Position numbers and translations under genes: made by a program
Shown here: piece after piece, positions 51,795 to 64,000 of the stretch
How the letters are laid out: every line of letters begins with the position of its first letter
Position numbering within the stretch: the first letter of the stretch is position 1
The notes under the pieces: generated by a model
What the model was told of the DNA's origin: nothing
Databases searched by the model: none
What the model saw: the letters and a program-made list of their open reading frames with translations, nothing else
Source of the DNA: Lucifuga dentata
Taxonomy: Eukaryota; Chordata; Actinopteri; Ophidiiformes; Bythitidae
DNA: 64,000 nt
Assembly: GCA_014773175.1 (NCBI GenBank)
Contig: VXCM01001316.1
Span: 126,751-190,750 of the forward strand
Direction of reading: 5' to 3'

Positions 51795-51990
51795 TGCTTG
51801 AAGAAAGAAAAAAGAGAAAGAATGATTACAAAATAATTATATTCTTTCAAACCTCACGCGATGACAATAATAATAATATAATTTTTTTTTTATTGTGATT
51901 CTTAATATTTTTTATACATACCCTTTGACCTTTATTACCATGGCAACAGCAGCGCGTCACACGTAGGACGCATCCATACCGCTAGCTTGG

Positions 51991-52302
51991 CTTCCGGTTT
52001 ATGGTGTTTTTCTTTGAGCGGAATATTCGGGTGACACCGTCAATATTTCTAACTAAAACGCCAGACTGTGACTTCGGACTTATATTTTGGCTAACTCTCC
52101 CCGTTAACCGAAAGCTGTGTACGTTGAGCTTGTTTTCTATCAGTGGAGATTGTGGAGCAGAGCAGTAGCGTTAGTGTAGTCAAAATGGCGTCTGCTTGCC
52201 CAGTCAACTGCCGTTTAATCCATCTGTGATTAACCTGATAACTTAACTCAGCAACCGGTGACTGGTGGTGGTGTTTAAGGCAGATACAGTCGGAGCAGCG
52301 AA
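51991..52302 (+). promoter_or_regulatory. rab28: rab28 promoter and 5' leader
   Basis: An ETS-type CTTCCGG lies at 51991-51997, and a YY1-like AAAATGGCG at 52182-52190. There is no TATA box. The YY1-like site contains an ATG that opens a 14-codon upstream frame ending at 52229, so if transcription starts upstream of 52185 the leader has an upstream ORF. Confidence 0.6.
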
Positions 52303-55300
52303 ATGTCGGATTCAGAAGAGGACAGCCAAGACCGGCAGCTTAAAATTGTAGTGATTGGAGATGGTGCGTGTGGAAAGGTGAGAACATACACACACACAGA
52401 GTAACACACGAGTGTCGCTACACGCGTGTGCGCGCGTGTTACACGTACACAACGTACCCGAATATCAGTTTTCAAGTCTAAAATTTCAGTACCCATTGTG
52501 ATTTACTGTTGCACGTCTGTCTTGTGTATTTACGGCGCTATGCCTCGCTTTCCAGTCACCATGGCGACCGTTGCTAGTTTAGCTAAGTTGGCTATTAGCT
52601 AACAATTGTGATGAGTTATGACGCCGTCAATGCCTTTTACGATTATAGCGTAATAAACCTGAACACTGTAAGTGACAGCGATTTTGCATTGTGTTGTATT
52701 GTGACGTTTTATTGACGTTACCGCGTCACGTTAAAGGGAGAATCCACCATAAAGTAGAACTGCAGAGTTGATCTATTAGAGTTTTCCTCAGTTGTGATAC
52801 TGTCATACATATTAATGTGTTGCTATTGATGCTCACCACATTGCAAGAAGTAAAGCGTAATGTTATACTGTTATTCTCTTTAGTATTATTAGCCAGACAT
52901 TTGCTAGTTTCAGATTCTCTGATGTCTGCTTTTCTCTGTAAATCATTGTAAATTTCTCTCTGAAATTTACAATGTTTGAAAATGTTTGAAATTTACAATG
53001 TTTGAAAATGAAATTTTCAAACGTTGGTTAGACAAAGCAAGCAATTTGAAGATGCCACGTTTGGCTTTGGGAACTTGGGATGGACACTTGTCAGTGTCTC
53101 TCTTTTTTTTTTTTAATTATAGAATAAATGAATATTTGAAAAATTTAAAAATAATCAGCAGATTAACTGATAATGTAAAAAACAAAAAATCATTCATTTC
53201 AGTTCTAGTGAATGTGTGACAGGGAAGACATAGTTTTAGAAAAAAAAGGAACATTTTGAAGTGACCCTGACAGTAGACATGGAATAATTACATTTCAGCA
53301 ATGCGGACTGAATATAATAACTAGAAGTCAATAATAATAATCAGTGCCTGTATGATTAAACAAAGCCAAATATTAGGACATTTGTAATAGAAAACAACCA
53401 GGTCATGCATTGCACAATTCATTATTGTCATGAAAAATAATAAATTTTACTTTCAAAAGAAAAAATGTTCTGTGAGCCATAGGAAAGATCTCAAAATCTT
53501 AAAAAGGGTAGGTTATATTTTCTCCCCTTTGAGTCTATCTTGTTCATCTAATGGGCTTTTAGAGAGAGAGGTAATGATATCTGTGGCTTGATTCCGTTTC
53601 AGATCTAACATATTGGATTTTAATCTCACAAAAATCCATTGTTCTAAACCAATTAAGGTTCCCAGTCCTTAATCCATGTTGCCTGTGTGCTACTGAATAT
53701 GTCTCTTACAGTTCCCTGAAGAGTTGTAGACTCTGTGGTGATAGTGCTGCACTTTCTGGTAGCAGAAGCCCTAGCTGTGAAAAATTTGTCTGTTGTGGGT
53801 TTAGTATGCTTTTGTCTGCTGTTCTCATTATCCAAAATGAAAATATGACCCTTTAAATTATTGGTATGGTACTCGAGTAGCCTTAGGGTGAAGGCTAAAA
53901 TACGGATTAAAGTCAAATGGTGTCTGAGGTTGTATTTTCATTACCTCACCCTGGTCCCACCTTTTGCTGTCAGTCAGGTAGCTGAAGTCGTAAGAAACAT
54001 ATTGGAGTATCAGCTATAGCAAAAATTCTGAGAAAAGAAACCACGCAAGGTTATATTTTCCCATTTACAGATGCCTTTTATTAAATTAAAGGTTTAATTT
54101 TGTAATTTTGAATAAGTAGTGTAGCCTCTACCTATATACTTCACATTTACTTTCTACAATTTTCTTGTTGCTCTGTGAAATTAAAGTTAAAATAGTGCAC
54201 TGTATTATACCAAGTATGACAGTTGATAAAGGAAGGCTACAGTTTGCTCGGCCTGGCTCTTGCAGCTGGTGGCTGTTTTCTGTTGGTACCTCTCTCCTCT
54301 TGGCCAAGGACCCCTGTATGCTTTTGGCTCCAGAATGAGGCACCATTTGAGAAAATTATGTCTGGTCAGCCCATCTGAGAAATGTTGCTGTTTTCTCATT
54401 CGACCGAACAAAATAACAACAGGAAGAGTGTTAAATGTGAAGACCTTTATGCATGACTGTCTAAACTGTGAACACAATATGCTTTTGCCCAGTTCATTTG
54501 TTGCTACTTGGCTAAATATACACAATGCCTGAAGGGTGCTCTGAAGGATTGCTAATTGCTATTAGTACCTGAAGCCTTTCACAACCACCAGATTGAAATA
54601 TGCGTTCAGCATATTCTTAAATTGTTTTAAAAGATTTCAAAGCAAACAGTCCATCCTTCATCCATAACAGAAGAGTTTTTTCCCCTAGTCACACCAAACA
54701 ATCATTTGCAGCAAAGCAAGAAGGTTGTCATGACAATTCAGCCATGTTTCTTCTTTGCTGCACCTTGAATTCCCAAATGAATGCGTGTGAATGTGAGGCA
54801 GGGAATTCAAGTGCTTTTCAGCTGCACATCCCCTTTCGTAACTAATCTCTCCTTCCTCTGGGAGAAAGAAAATGAATGTAGCAGTAATGGTTAGACCCAA
54901 TGAGAAAAATGAATGTTCTCATTCTGTAAAGCTGACATTTTCTTTTGGGGGAGGAGGGGGCAGAGAACACACACAACTCAGTTCCCAGTAGATACGCTAC
55001 ATTAATAACCCTCCTCACACTCCTGCCAGGTGTCAGCCCGTCACTGTCTGAATGACTTACCTGCTTGTCTGTTTTGGGCAGAAAACAGGAGCCCTGCCCC
55101 CCATTTTGAGCAGGCACCACTGACTGACATCTTGAATGCCGCTTTCCCCCTTATTAATGTCAATTTGCTCAGCAAATTGCAATTGGATCAGTTTTTCTTG
55201 GACAACTTTTTTGGAGTTATTTTTGCTTGTGGTCGGTTGTCCATTTAGTAGTACGGAGCAACGTAGGAAGGCTTCTCCACCTGAGCGAGATGTTTTTAAA

Positions 55301-58300
55301 ATATGGAGTCTCACATTCAGGGAGTCTAGTAAGATGCTGAGCTGAAGCGACACACAGGTCTATTTTTCACCCCATATTCCAAGTCACTCGTTCTGTTTTT
55401 GCTAAATACTTTTCATTCCCTTTCCTATAGGATGTTGAAAGCTTTATCAAGGCATGTTAATAATTACTTTATCCCAGCAATGTTCTCTGCAGGCAAATTT
55501 GTCATTTCATCTCTATGACAAAAACAGCAAAACTGTCATTTGAGTTTAAAGAGAATAAAGTGACAGTTTTAATACTGTACTGTAAAAACACTCTATATCT
55601 CTCATGCGAGTTGTGTCACATGGACATAGACAGCTTTCCATTTTTTTCCTTCTCTAGTTTCCTCTTTCAGGAGAGCTACCCACATTTCCCGGCACTGGTA
55701 TCATTGGTGACCCTGCGCTGTTCTCTGTTTGAGTGTCGGGATTACGCCAGCTTTTACATTTGCCGGTTAGTTCAAATTGTACGGTGGAAAAAAGGGCTAC
55801 GATGAGGGAGGAGAGCCAAGCTACTGGAATGCCAAGACAAATGGCCTACGAGGCCAACGTGAGCATGTGGAATAAATTTTTGCTGTCTGAGCTTGTTATT
55901 CCTGTGTTGTTAGTGATTGTTTGGGCTACTTAACTGTACGATTTTCTCCTTGTTGCGTCAGTCACCTCTAGTAATTTTTCAGTCACTCTCAAGCCTGTGA
56001 GAGTGAGGTTTGAAAAGTCTGTAGGTTAGTAAACTGTAAAAAGAATTAGGTGGCAAAATCGTGATACTGCATCCTTAAGGACAGGCTCACCAATGAGCCC
56101 AGATATCAGGTCTAAATATGAAATATTTTACAATGTTAAGACATCCAAAATGGGATAAATCCAAAAGTTTGAGTTTAACTGTATTCAGTGTCTTAGGAAA
56201 TCCACCTAGACTCTTGCTTGTTTGAAGCTGAATGATATTTTATTCTGCTTTCCTTGGAGGAATTAATAGAAATCCCGTTTTACTTGAAACAGTACTTGGC
56301 TAAAGGTGAACGTCTACTTCTGGACATGAATGGATGCAGATAAGAGTGCAGGCTCAAGTGAAAGCTTGGTGGATTGAAAGTACGAATCGACTTCAAATCC
56401 TTCAAACCCTCAGCGATTGTCAAGTAGCACATTAAAAAGCATTTGCTGCCACATGAACACTCAGGGAATCCCATTGCTTCACTTCTCCACTGTGTTTATG
56501 TAAGCACGCTGCTCTAAAGATAGCTAACATACATGCAGCACTCCATTTTTTTTTTACTTATCGTCATCCATCAAAATGAATTAAACTTGGCATGCCAAGT
56601 CTGCGCAGTGAATTCCCACAGATTTCAGGAGAGCCCCTAACATGCTATTTTTTTTTCTCTCTCCTCAGACACGACAGCGACAGTGATGGAGGTTTTATAA
56701 TTTGTGGCAATTATTGGGTCTGCAGGCTGGAGACATGACACACACTCCGACACCTGTTTTTGTAATTCGCGTTGATTTTCGCTGTCACAACCGTGGCTGA
56801 GTTGCGAGACGACGGCGGAGGCAGAAAATTACGTCAGCACACCTTCCAGTCAGTCGTGACGTTTTCGAAGGTGCTTAAAAATGGATTTGTAAGGATGAAA
56901 GTAATGTTCTACAGGGCACACTTCATCATTACGTTGCTTAAGAATAACGGCTATGTGTTGTGGGGCAAAAGAGCCACATGATTAATTGTAACCTTGTATT
57001 TTTGTAAACGCTTTGAATGAAAATATTTGAAAATGAAATATTGCAAAAGCTTTGTTTGGCATTAAGTCCGTGTGAACGAAATCAAAGTTTTTCTCTTTTG
57101 TGGAATGTGTTCAAGTTTTGCTGACCATCAAAATATAATTTTTCCAGGAAGCACTTTTATTTTCCCTGGAAGGAGTTCTGCAGCATCTTGCAATTTGACC
57201 ATTGCACTGAGCCATTTTATTTTTACATTTTGTGAGTGTGTACATGCTGAGTATGTGTGCGTTCTTGAATATTAATTTTTAGACCAAAGTTTCTTCTTTA
57301 TTCTGATGTCCTTTTGAAAAATACTTAAGTTGTTTGAATGACACCTTTCTATAATGATGTCCTGGTCCTCATTCTCTGTCTCTCCCTTTGTGTCTGTGTT
57401 TCAGACGTCACTCGCCACCAGGTTTGCACAGGAGGCCTTTGGGAAGCAGTACAAACAAACCATCGGTCTGGATTTCTTTCTGAAGAGAATAAGCCTTCCA
57501 GGTGAGACACCTTCATAATCTTTCAGGAGTGCTTGCTTGTTCCAAGACTTGGCATCAACATGCATGTTGCACAAGTAGTTTTAGATTTGTTAATGCTATG
57601 AAATATTGCATGCTTTGGCAAGTTTGTCCAGATCCACAATATTTATGTAAAGTTCAATAAAGAGGTCGAGTGTTTGTTTGAACATTTCTCCCCTTATTTT
57701 GCTTTTTCCAAGATCCCATGTATCACCAATATTTTCTGTCATATTTAAATTTCTTGTATTATCCCATTTCCAGCGGATATTGGGTTTGTTCTTCAGGTTA
57801 ACTCAGGAGTTGAACGTGTCTTTTCTGGCCATTCCTCATTGTAGAGTGTCTGCCACTTCTCAGGTTTATTCACTTTGAACGCTCGTCTCTCCAGAGCAAA
57901 CAGAAAGCTTTTTTTTTTTTTTTTTTNTTTTTTTTTTTTTTTTTATACCACTAGACCAATGGACAGCTTACGTCCAAATGGGCGAGCCTTGCACATAATT
58001 CTGCGGGCACACTACAGAGTAAATACATTAACATTTTATATTCATATCATTGATTCAAGGTTCAACTAATCGTTGTCCTGCACCACATAAAACATTCATG
58101 TTCTTATTTGTTTATGTTCAAACCACAGAAAGAAAGCCATGCTCTGTATCCCTGTTAAATTTGTAAAATAAATGTTTATTGACTAATGCTATATTTAGAC
58201 ACGACTAGTCCATTTTGACTTCCTACCGTGTGAAATGGGGATTTTCAACATTTTAAATGGCATTTCTAAGACTCTGCCAGGGCCTAAGCTCCAAAAAAAA

Positions 58301-61300
58301 ATCTGTAAAAGTGCCTTTATTCTTTCGTTACTAATAAAACAACATTAAGCAAGGGCAAATTAAGTGCTAAAAGTAAAAGTTGTGCTGATTTGTGAGTTGG
58401 CTGAAGTGTTGGCTATTTTGATTTTGTTTCAGTTTCAGGTTATGAGACTTAGGAGAACTAAACCCCCAAAAATGCTGTGGTGGAGTCAGAATGAAAAAAG
58501 CTGACCACAAGCACATGCTGGACTCAACTCCTTAATAACAACTCCAACAAAATTCTGCTAATTGTATAACTTCTGTTTCCACTGAGCTTCTTTCCTGAAA
58601 TAATCACTATTTTTTTGTATGCTAAACTGTAAGTTTTGTTTTAAAATGATATCCATTCATTTATATCAGTATAGAAGCGACAACACTGGTTCAGCACCAA
58701 AGTTGTTAAATGGCCTATTTTCTGGGGAATTGGGTGTTGATGAGCTGATGAAGAGGAGGGTGGCTCCGCAAGCTGGGTGGTCGCGAACTTTGGCGGGACC
58801 TCCACCCTGCCTTGTATTGGAGCGGTTGTGTGGTTCTCTGGGTCTCTATGGGGCTGTAAGGGTCTTTTGCAGCAGGGGGGAGAGTAGCCTATAGTCAGCG
58901 TTGGCCCCTCTCCCCATGAAGGCCCAGCTTGTCAAACTTAATGTACATTTTCCAACGCAGGGAGAGGTGAGGCGAGGCCGGCTGGCACACAACAGCCTCC
59001 TGTGTGTGCCTTTTATAACAATACCTCTTCCAGATGTCTCTGCCAAGCCAGTGAGGTTCGGGCGGCGAAGGGGATTGACTAGAGGTGAAATTAACTTGAT
59101 GAATTTTGAAAAATCTTTAACCTTCGGAACCTGCTTCCCCTCTGTGTCATGCTAGAACGTAGACTTTCTCTCATTGTGCGTTTCTTGCGAAGTGCAAAAG
59201 AAAGAAATCGATGTGCCATTGAGACAGCTTGAAGCTTCGAAAGATAAATGAAAGATAAATGAAGTGAATGTCCGAGCACGGCTGGGGGAATGCTCTCCAT
59301 ACCACCAAGGGGCCGTTATTCATTGCACCGCTTATGTGCGGCTTTACGTTGATGTTGTATAGTCTAGATGTAGTGACTCTGAACCTCAGCATTTCCTTCC
59401 TGCGCTTTAAAAGGGGACTTATGAAGGGGTTGAGTCGTCCAGCCGTGTCCGCAGCGTACGCTCAGCTACCTATTGCAGCTCCAGCCCAGTGCGGGGCCCT
59501 CAACACACTAACATAAACTCCTCGCTGTCTGGTCCTCCCTCCATCTCTTTTTCTTATTTTTTTTTTCAACCACCCCTTTAATTTTCCAGAGGAAGAAAAT
59601 ATTTATTTGGATTTGGTTTTTGTGCCCATCTTTCTCTCCCATTCGCTCCTTTCTCTTTCCACAGGCATCAGGACAAGAGTCTTCTTTTCCTCTTATTTTT
59701 CGTTTAATTATTGCTGTTTTCCTTAATGGCACATAATTGTTTTCACTTTTCCTAACTTGGCCAGATGCAGCACAATGCAAACAGCTCTTCCCAGGCTAAT
59801 AAGAGCAATTTTTTCTTTTTTTACTGCCAGGTATGGGGAATGTTTAAATTGCAGGGTAAGCATACCAATTCATCCCCTCAATCTCTGGACTGGATATTTT
59901 TGGATGTGAGGTGTCAGTGACCTGCCAGGCAAGAGCGTTTAGCGTGAAAGATTAATCACTGCTTTATTGTTTCCATTATGTATATCAAAAATGATGACTT
60001 TTATTATAGAATCCCTCGCCCAAAACGCATGCTCTGGTTAAAGCTGTGTCATCATTTTCCTGGTCTTATGAGCTTTGTTAAAAGAAACAACTAAATGTTT
60101 TAAAAGTACAAAGCATCTGGGATGGAAACTTGCAAAAATCGCAGTATTATCACCTTTTTTTTTTTTTTTTTTTTTNTTTTTTTTTTTTTTTTTTTGTTGC
60201 CAGGAGTCTCATTGATCACATGACCAAAGCATTGACACTGGAACTGAAATAAATCTCTAAACATTAACACAGCTTTAGAGCTTTTTGTTTTAAAAATGTC
60301 TTCCAGTTTATTTATTTTTTGATATGGTGGTATTTCTTTCTCTCTTATGTTTTTTTCCACCGTAGGCAATTTGAACGTGACACTGCAGGTGTGGGACATT
60401 GGAGGCCAAACGTTAGGAGGGAAAATGCTGGATAAATACGTATATGGAGCTCATGTACGGTAACACACACAAGCGCACACAAACACACAGACACTCAAAC
60501 TTACACTTGGTCCTGTCACTACTTTTCTTGTATTACTCCAACATGAGGGAAAATTACTGTCTTTGATGCCTTCTCTCTCAAGGAGGATAAGACATTTTAA
60601 ATGTACAAACCAACTGCCTTGTGATGCTTGTCGAAAACTCTCAGCATAGAAAGAATTAGTTTCCAATTCCAAATAGACATGTATTGGTGACCGGTTGGGC
60701 TTATTATTACAGTCTCGGCAGTTCCATCCAGAGCCTGCCACTCCCTTCTTCTGGGACCATATCATAATAAACTGTCATCTGAATTCACAGAGAGTTCAGC
60801 AGGTTAAACACAGCTTTAAAAATTGGAGCATCTCTACTTTTATGTTTTACTCTTTTTGCTTTGGACTTAATAAATGTCATTAATTTACTGGAGGTCAATA
60901 CTCAGAGCAAGAAAATCTTTAAAAAAAAACACAGCACGTTTATTGCATTTTCCTCACAATTACCCACATTCAATTCAACTTTGAATGAATAAAAAAAAAA
61001 TCAAATAAACCCATACATTATTACAGTAAAATCATTTAAAGTTTAGTTGAAGTATTTCCCCGTAGTTCAGCTCCATACATTACGGAGCTTAAGATAAAAA
61101 TAGGTTACTTAATGATCTGTTTACTCTTACATTCTTTGGAAAACCTTAAAATCTGTTAATTAAAATGATAGCCGCGCTCTGCAAATATTTGTCAGTGTGT
61201 CGGCAGCTGTTGATCAGTCGAGTCCACGCGTCTGTATCTGATGTGAGAATTACACAAAAGCAGGATTTTTGTAAGGTGGAAAACTGTGACCATATAGCAG

Positions 61301-62304
61301 CCATTTGTAGCTACATGTTGGCCTGTAGCAAATAGCCAAACATCATGTTGAAGGTATGGTCTATTTTATAAAACTATTTTGCTTTAAAAAAAAATGGAAG
61401 TGTCCTGTTCATTTAGTAAATGATAACTATTAGCTATACCTGCTGAACCGCCTCTGCTATCTCATTCCTTCCACAGCAAGATGTTGTACATCATTGCCAC
61501 ATTATGACACTTTGCTTAGGGAGTTTCCCTCCAGTACTGTGTGGAACTTTCACACCGATCGTTCAGCACTGTGCAGCCTGTAATTAATCATGGTCATTCG
61601 GCGAGTCGCAGAGTAATTGTCAGAGTCGCAAGCTGTCGTCACTAACCTTGGATGTTGTGACAGTACATGTCTGCTCAACACAATGCAACAGACACCCATT
61701 TAGCAGAGGCACGGTCTTGTTGCATTGTGCAGTAAAAGCTGTAGACTTTTGCGATGGCTCTCATTCATTTTCGGTGCTTTTAAAACAGCCCAAATGAACT
61801 AACGATAAATGTTATTTGGCTTGAATTGTGCCAACAGGTCTTGTATCTAATGATTACTTTTTATAAATGACTTCTTCAGGTCTGAGTGTTCATCCAAGCA
61901 TGTCTCTTGTGTGCATGACACAGATTACAGTAGTGCTGAATTTACCTCAGATCCCCATGTGTGTGTGTCCCCTTCCATCTGTCCCTAAAGCGTTCTAAGA
62001 AGAGGAGCAGTGCCACCTACTGTTCCTTTGCGCACTCATTGTTGCTCCTGTTTTTTAATAGGAGGTAAAAAATTAAGTCTTGCACTTGCATCTAGTATCT
62101 GGATGCATCAAAGTCTCAAATTAGAGTCTGATGACTGAGTTGATGTTGTCGCTGCATCTTTTTTTGCAATGCAGGGGGTTCTCCTGGTGTACGACATCAC
62201 CAACTACCAAAGCTTTGAGGATTTGGAAGATTGGCTCAGCATGGTCAAGAAGGCCAATGAGGAGTCTGATATTCAGCCTCTTGTGTCACTGGTAGGAAAC
62301 AAAA
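52303..62304 (+). CDS. rab28: Ras-related protein Rab-28, first four coding exons (partial)
   Basis: Rab28 is a small GTPase linked to cilia, the BBSome and photoreceptor outer-segment turnover. Exons: 52303-52377, 57405-57501, 60366-60454 and 62175-62304, in phase, giving residues 1-130; the rest lies beyond the window. The start gives [21 protein letters not shown]-loop GDGACGKT is at residues 19-26, the effector region includes [12 protein letters not shown], and the switch II motif DIGGQ is at 68-72. [20 protein letters not shown] follows, and exon 4 ends inside the guanine-specificity motif (Asn129-Lys130 of NKxD). Compared with human Rab28 as I remember it, the P-loop has Cys23 where the human protein has Ser. 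Intron 1 is 5.0 kb and intron 2 is 2.9 kb. Confidence 0.96.
52378..57404 (+). other. rab28: rab28 intron 1, no other gene seen
   Basis: The 5 kb intron has no supported coding exon on either strand. It includes an alternating CG/CA stretch at about 52420-52445, a 13-bp perfect hairpin at 52944-52974 followed by a 26-bp-period tandem duplication, and long repeat-poor segments (about 54640-55340 and 55640-55870) that could be conserved non-coding elements. Confidence 0.5.
52944..53021. repeat. Hairpin plus tandem duplication in rab28 intron 1
   Basis: Arms 52944-52956 (CATTGTAAATTTC) and 52962-52974 are exact reverse complements with a TCTCT loop. The right arm is then repeated within a 26-bp-period duplication (GAAATTTACAATGTTTGAAA). 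A second small hairpin, TTTGAAAAT / ATTTTCAAA, closes the block at about 53001-53021. Confidence 0.8.
57502..60365 (+). other. rab28: rab28 intron 2, no other gene seen
   Basis: T homopolymers with N lie at 57927 and 60176. A more GC-rich, repeat-poor portion at about 58720-59510 stands out from its surroundings but has no consistent coding frame. It is possibly conserved non-coding DNA. Confidence 0.45.
60455..62174 (+). other. rab28: rab28 intron 3, nothing further seen
   Basis: AT-rich intron without supported exons or long repeats. Confidence 0.6.
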
Positions 62305-64000
62305 GTGAGTATTACATGTAAACGCTCACGCAAAACTCACACACGCATTTTTCTTGTATTTGATTTACTGTTTGTTTTTTAAACCTACTCAGTAGTTGCA
62401 AATGTAATGTGGGTTATCTGCATCAAGTCAGGCAGTATTTCTTTTTGTTTTACACTGATGCATATTTCATTTCACGTGTCTGCATCTGTGTTTATGTGTG
62501 GAGGAGTGGGTGTTTGATGGTAGCAGATATGTTTGTTAGAGTACAAGATGACTGATCAGTGTGATAAGCCAGTTGATAAGAAAGTGAGGTTTCGGAGCGA
62601 TGGGAATGTTGATGTTTGTGCACTCTGGGGAGTGGCTGATGATGATTTAAGATCCCTGGACCAACAGACCTTGGGCACCTCTTATCTGTGCCCCCTCCCC
62701 CTTTTAGTCGGTACCTGTCTGGCCCCACAGCCCAAGCTCGTGCTCCTGTCCTGACTCGTTGGTTAAGGAGAAGAGACAAACTCGACGTTAACCAGATGAG
62801 TCTCCTCCAGCCTCTCCCCCTATCTGCCTGCGCCCATCCACCCATTTCCAAAATAAAGAGTAATAATGAGGACTCTTTTTAAACATCCTTCTGACAGATG
62901 TGGAGTCATGGCTGCCGTCATGTTATTGCAAAGTGAGGCGTCAGTGTGTGTGTGTGTGTGTAATGATGACTGTCCACCTTCATGGGCGATGATAAACGGT
63001 CAGCAGAGTGGTGCCTGCACACAGGAAGCGCTTGCTAATGTTACTTAACAGGGACCATAGGTCAGGGTTTAATTCGCCTGTCTGGAGCAGATTCTCTCGT
63101 CTTCGCATCTGTTGTATCTTCTAATGCCCCAGCTTTAACGGAGGGCGCCTCTGTATTTAGGCTAGATTTTGGGCATATGGGTGAGTGTGTGTACTGTAAT
63201 ATTTAAGTAGTATACATCCCGCTGTCAGGCTCCTCACCCCCACACTCACACAGTCATTCTCCTCCTAATGGCTGTATTGCTGAGAATGGCCCATGCATGT
63301 TTTTTCTGCTCCTAAAGGCAGAAAAAAAGAAAAACAATCCCACACAGATTGCCCCACCAGGAGTAATCAGTTACCTTGTAAGACTTTATGAATCCCTGAA
63401 CCCTCCCATGGACCCTCCTTTCTTTCAGGGAGCCCAAAGAGAGAGCTAATCTAGCTACAGTTAGAATGTCCATACAGACATTTCTGTTATTTCTCTCTGT
63501 CCACCCTGACTCAGTTTTTTTTTTTTTTTTTTTTGCCAAAAACCATGTAACCCTTTTAAATATCATCATAGTACTTTCCAACTTTGGTACTTGGCTCACA
63601 ATGGAATATGAAATGTTCTTCTGGGAATAGTGTTGAGACTTCTTTCAAATGGTTCCCATGATGGACCAAGTCAGGCAGAATGTTTGTGACAACCGAAATA
63701 GAAGTACAGACATAACAAGGAGCTCATAAAAACACAACAGATTTATGTCTCTGTTAGGGCTCATCTTAGAGGAGATTCGCATTTCACCTCACAGACATTT
63801 TTAGCATTGTTACTAGTTATGATCTTTGTGTATGAATTTTATGTATGTCCCTTGTGTATATACACACATAAATTAAGGCAGCCGTCAGTACTCATTGGTA
63901 CCCTCATTACTGCCTTCTAAGTATACTGTACATACAGGTGTATACACACTCTCAGTCACATTCTAGCTACATAATTTAACTTCCATGTTTAAATATCTAG
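62305..64000 (+). other. rab28: rab28 intron 4, runs off the window
   Basis: It follows the GTGAGT donor at 62305. It contains a short GT repeat at about 62945-62960 and a T run at about 63517-63534. No further rab28 exon is recognisable before the window ends. Confidence 0.6.

Larger units (their letters stand above)
49001..51990. other. Intergenic region upstream of rab28
   Basis: AT-rich, no gene seen. It contains a T-rich homopolymer with N at 49353, a TA-rich stretch at about 49455-49485, a (TTTA)n microsatellite at about 49746-49778, an N at 50042 before an A run, three perfect palindromes at 50618-50815 and a (GA)n tract at 51754-51790. Confidence 0.6.

Noticed and set aside
53653..53916. 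87-codon minus-strand frame in rab28 intron 1
   Set aside because: It vaguely resembles mobile-element coding sequence but has no recognisable motif and no terminal repeats around it.
62492..62851. 119-codon minus-strand frame in rab28 intron 4
   Set aside because: No homology, no context and biased composition; treated as chance.

Overview
The window is vertebrate nuclear DNA, almost certainly from a teleost fish. It is AT-rich with GT-AG introns, carries many microsatellites and homopolymers, and encodes an actinodin, a family known only from fish fin folds. Species is undetermined. The assembly is a draft: two long N runs (3450-3605, 48795-49000) and about twenty single-N joins. Seven of those joins are flanked on both sides by the same 63-67 bp sequence.

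Layout from left to right: an actinodin gene (+, 1140-3833); cops6 (-, 4837-10258), convergent with actinodin and head to head with fbxl12 (+, 10458-12414) across a 199 bp shared promoter; aurkb (+, 14056-17582); a tRNA-Leu(AAG) gene (18210-18291); bod1l1 (+, 30 coding exons, 19732-32932); about 10.7 kb of mostly non-coding DNA; nkx3-2 (+, 2 exons, 43646-45297); about 7 kb of non-coding DNA; and the first four coding exons of rab28 (+, 52303-62304), which runs off the right edge. For the genes with an uninterrupted sequence I placed every coding exon by hand, and the phases add up to open frames: cops6 316 aa, fbxl12 400 aa, aurkb 331 aa, nkx3-2 265 aa. bod1l1 gives 1683 aa once one assembly duplication is discounted.

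The block bod1l1 - nkx3-2 - rab28, all on one strand, matches the order and orientation of the human genes. The gene-poor DNA around nkx3-2, a skeletal patterning factor, is therefore a likely cis-regulatory landscape. The left half is a cluster of housekeeping and cell-cycle genes: a COP9 signalosome subunit, an SCF substrate receptor, a mitotic kinase and a chromatin/replication-fork protein.

Non-coding highlights: several fold-back DNA elements flanked by TTAA, one of them inserted into an older copy so that the TTAA target duplication can be read directly; a GC-AG intron in bod1l1; an aurkb promoter with three CCAAT boxes at 33 and 32 bp spacing followed by a CHR-like site; and a recurrent class of short perfect hairpins and palindromes with tiny loops. 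I found no CRISPR array, operon, phage or other prokaryote-type system, and no clearly novel multi-gene system.
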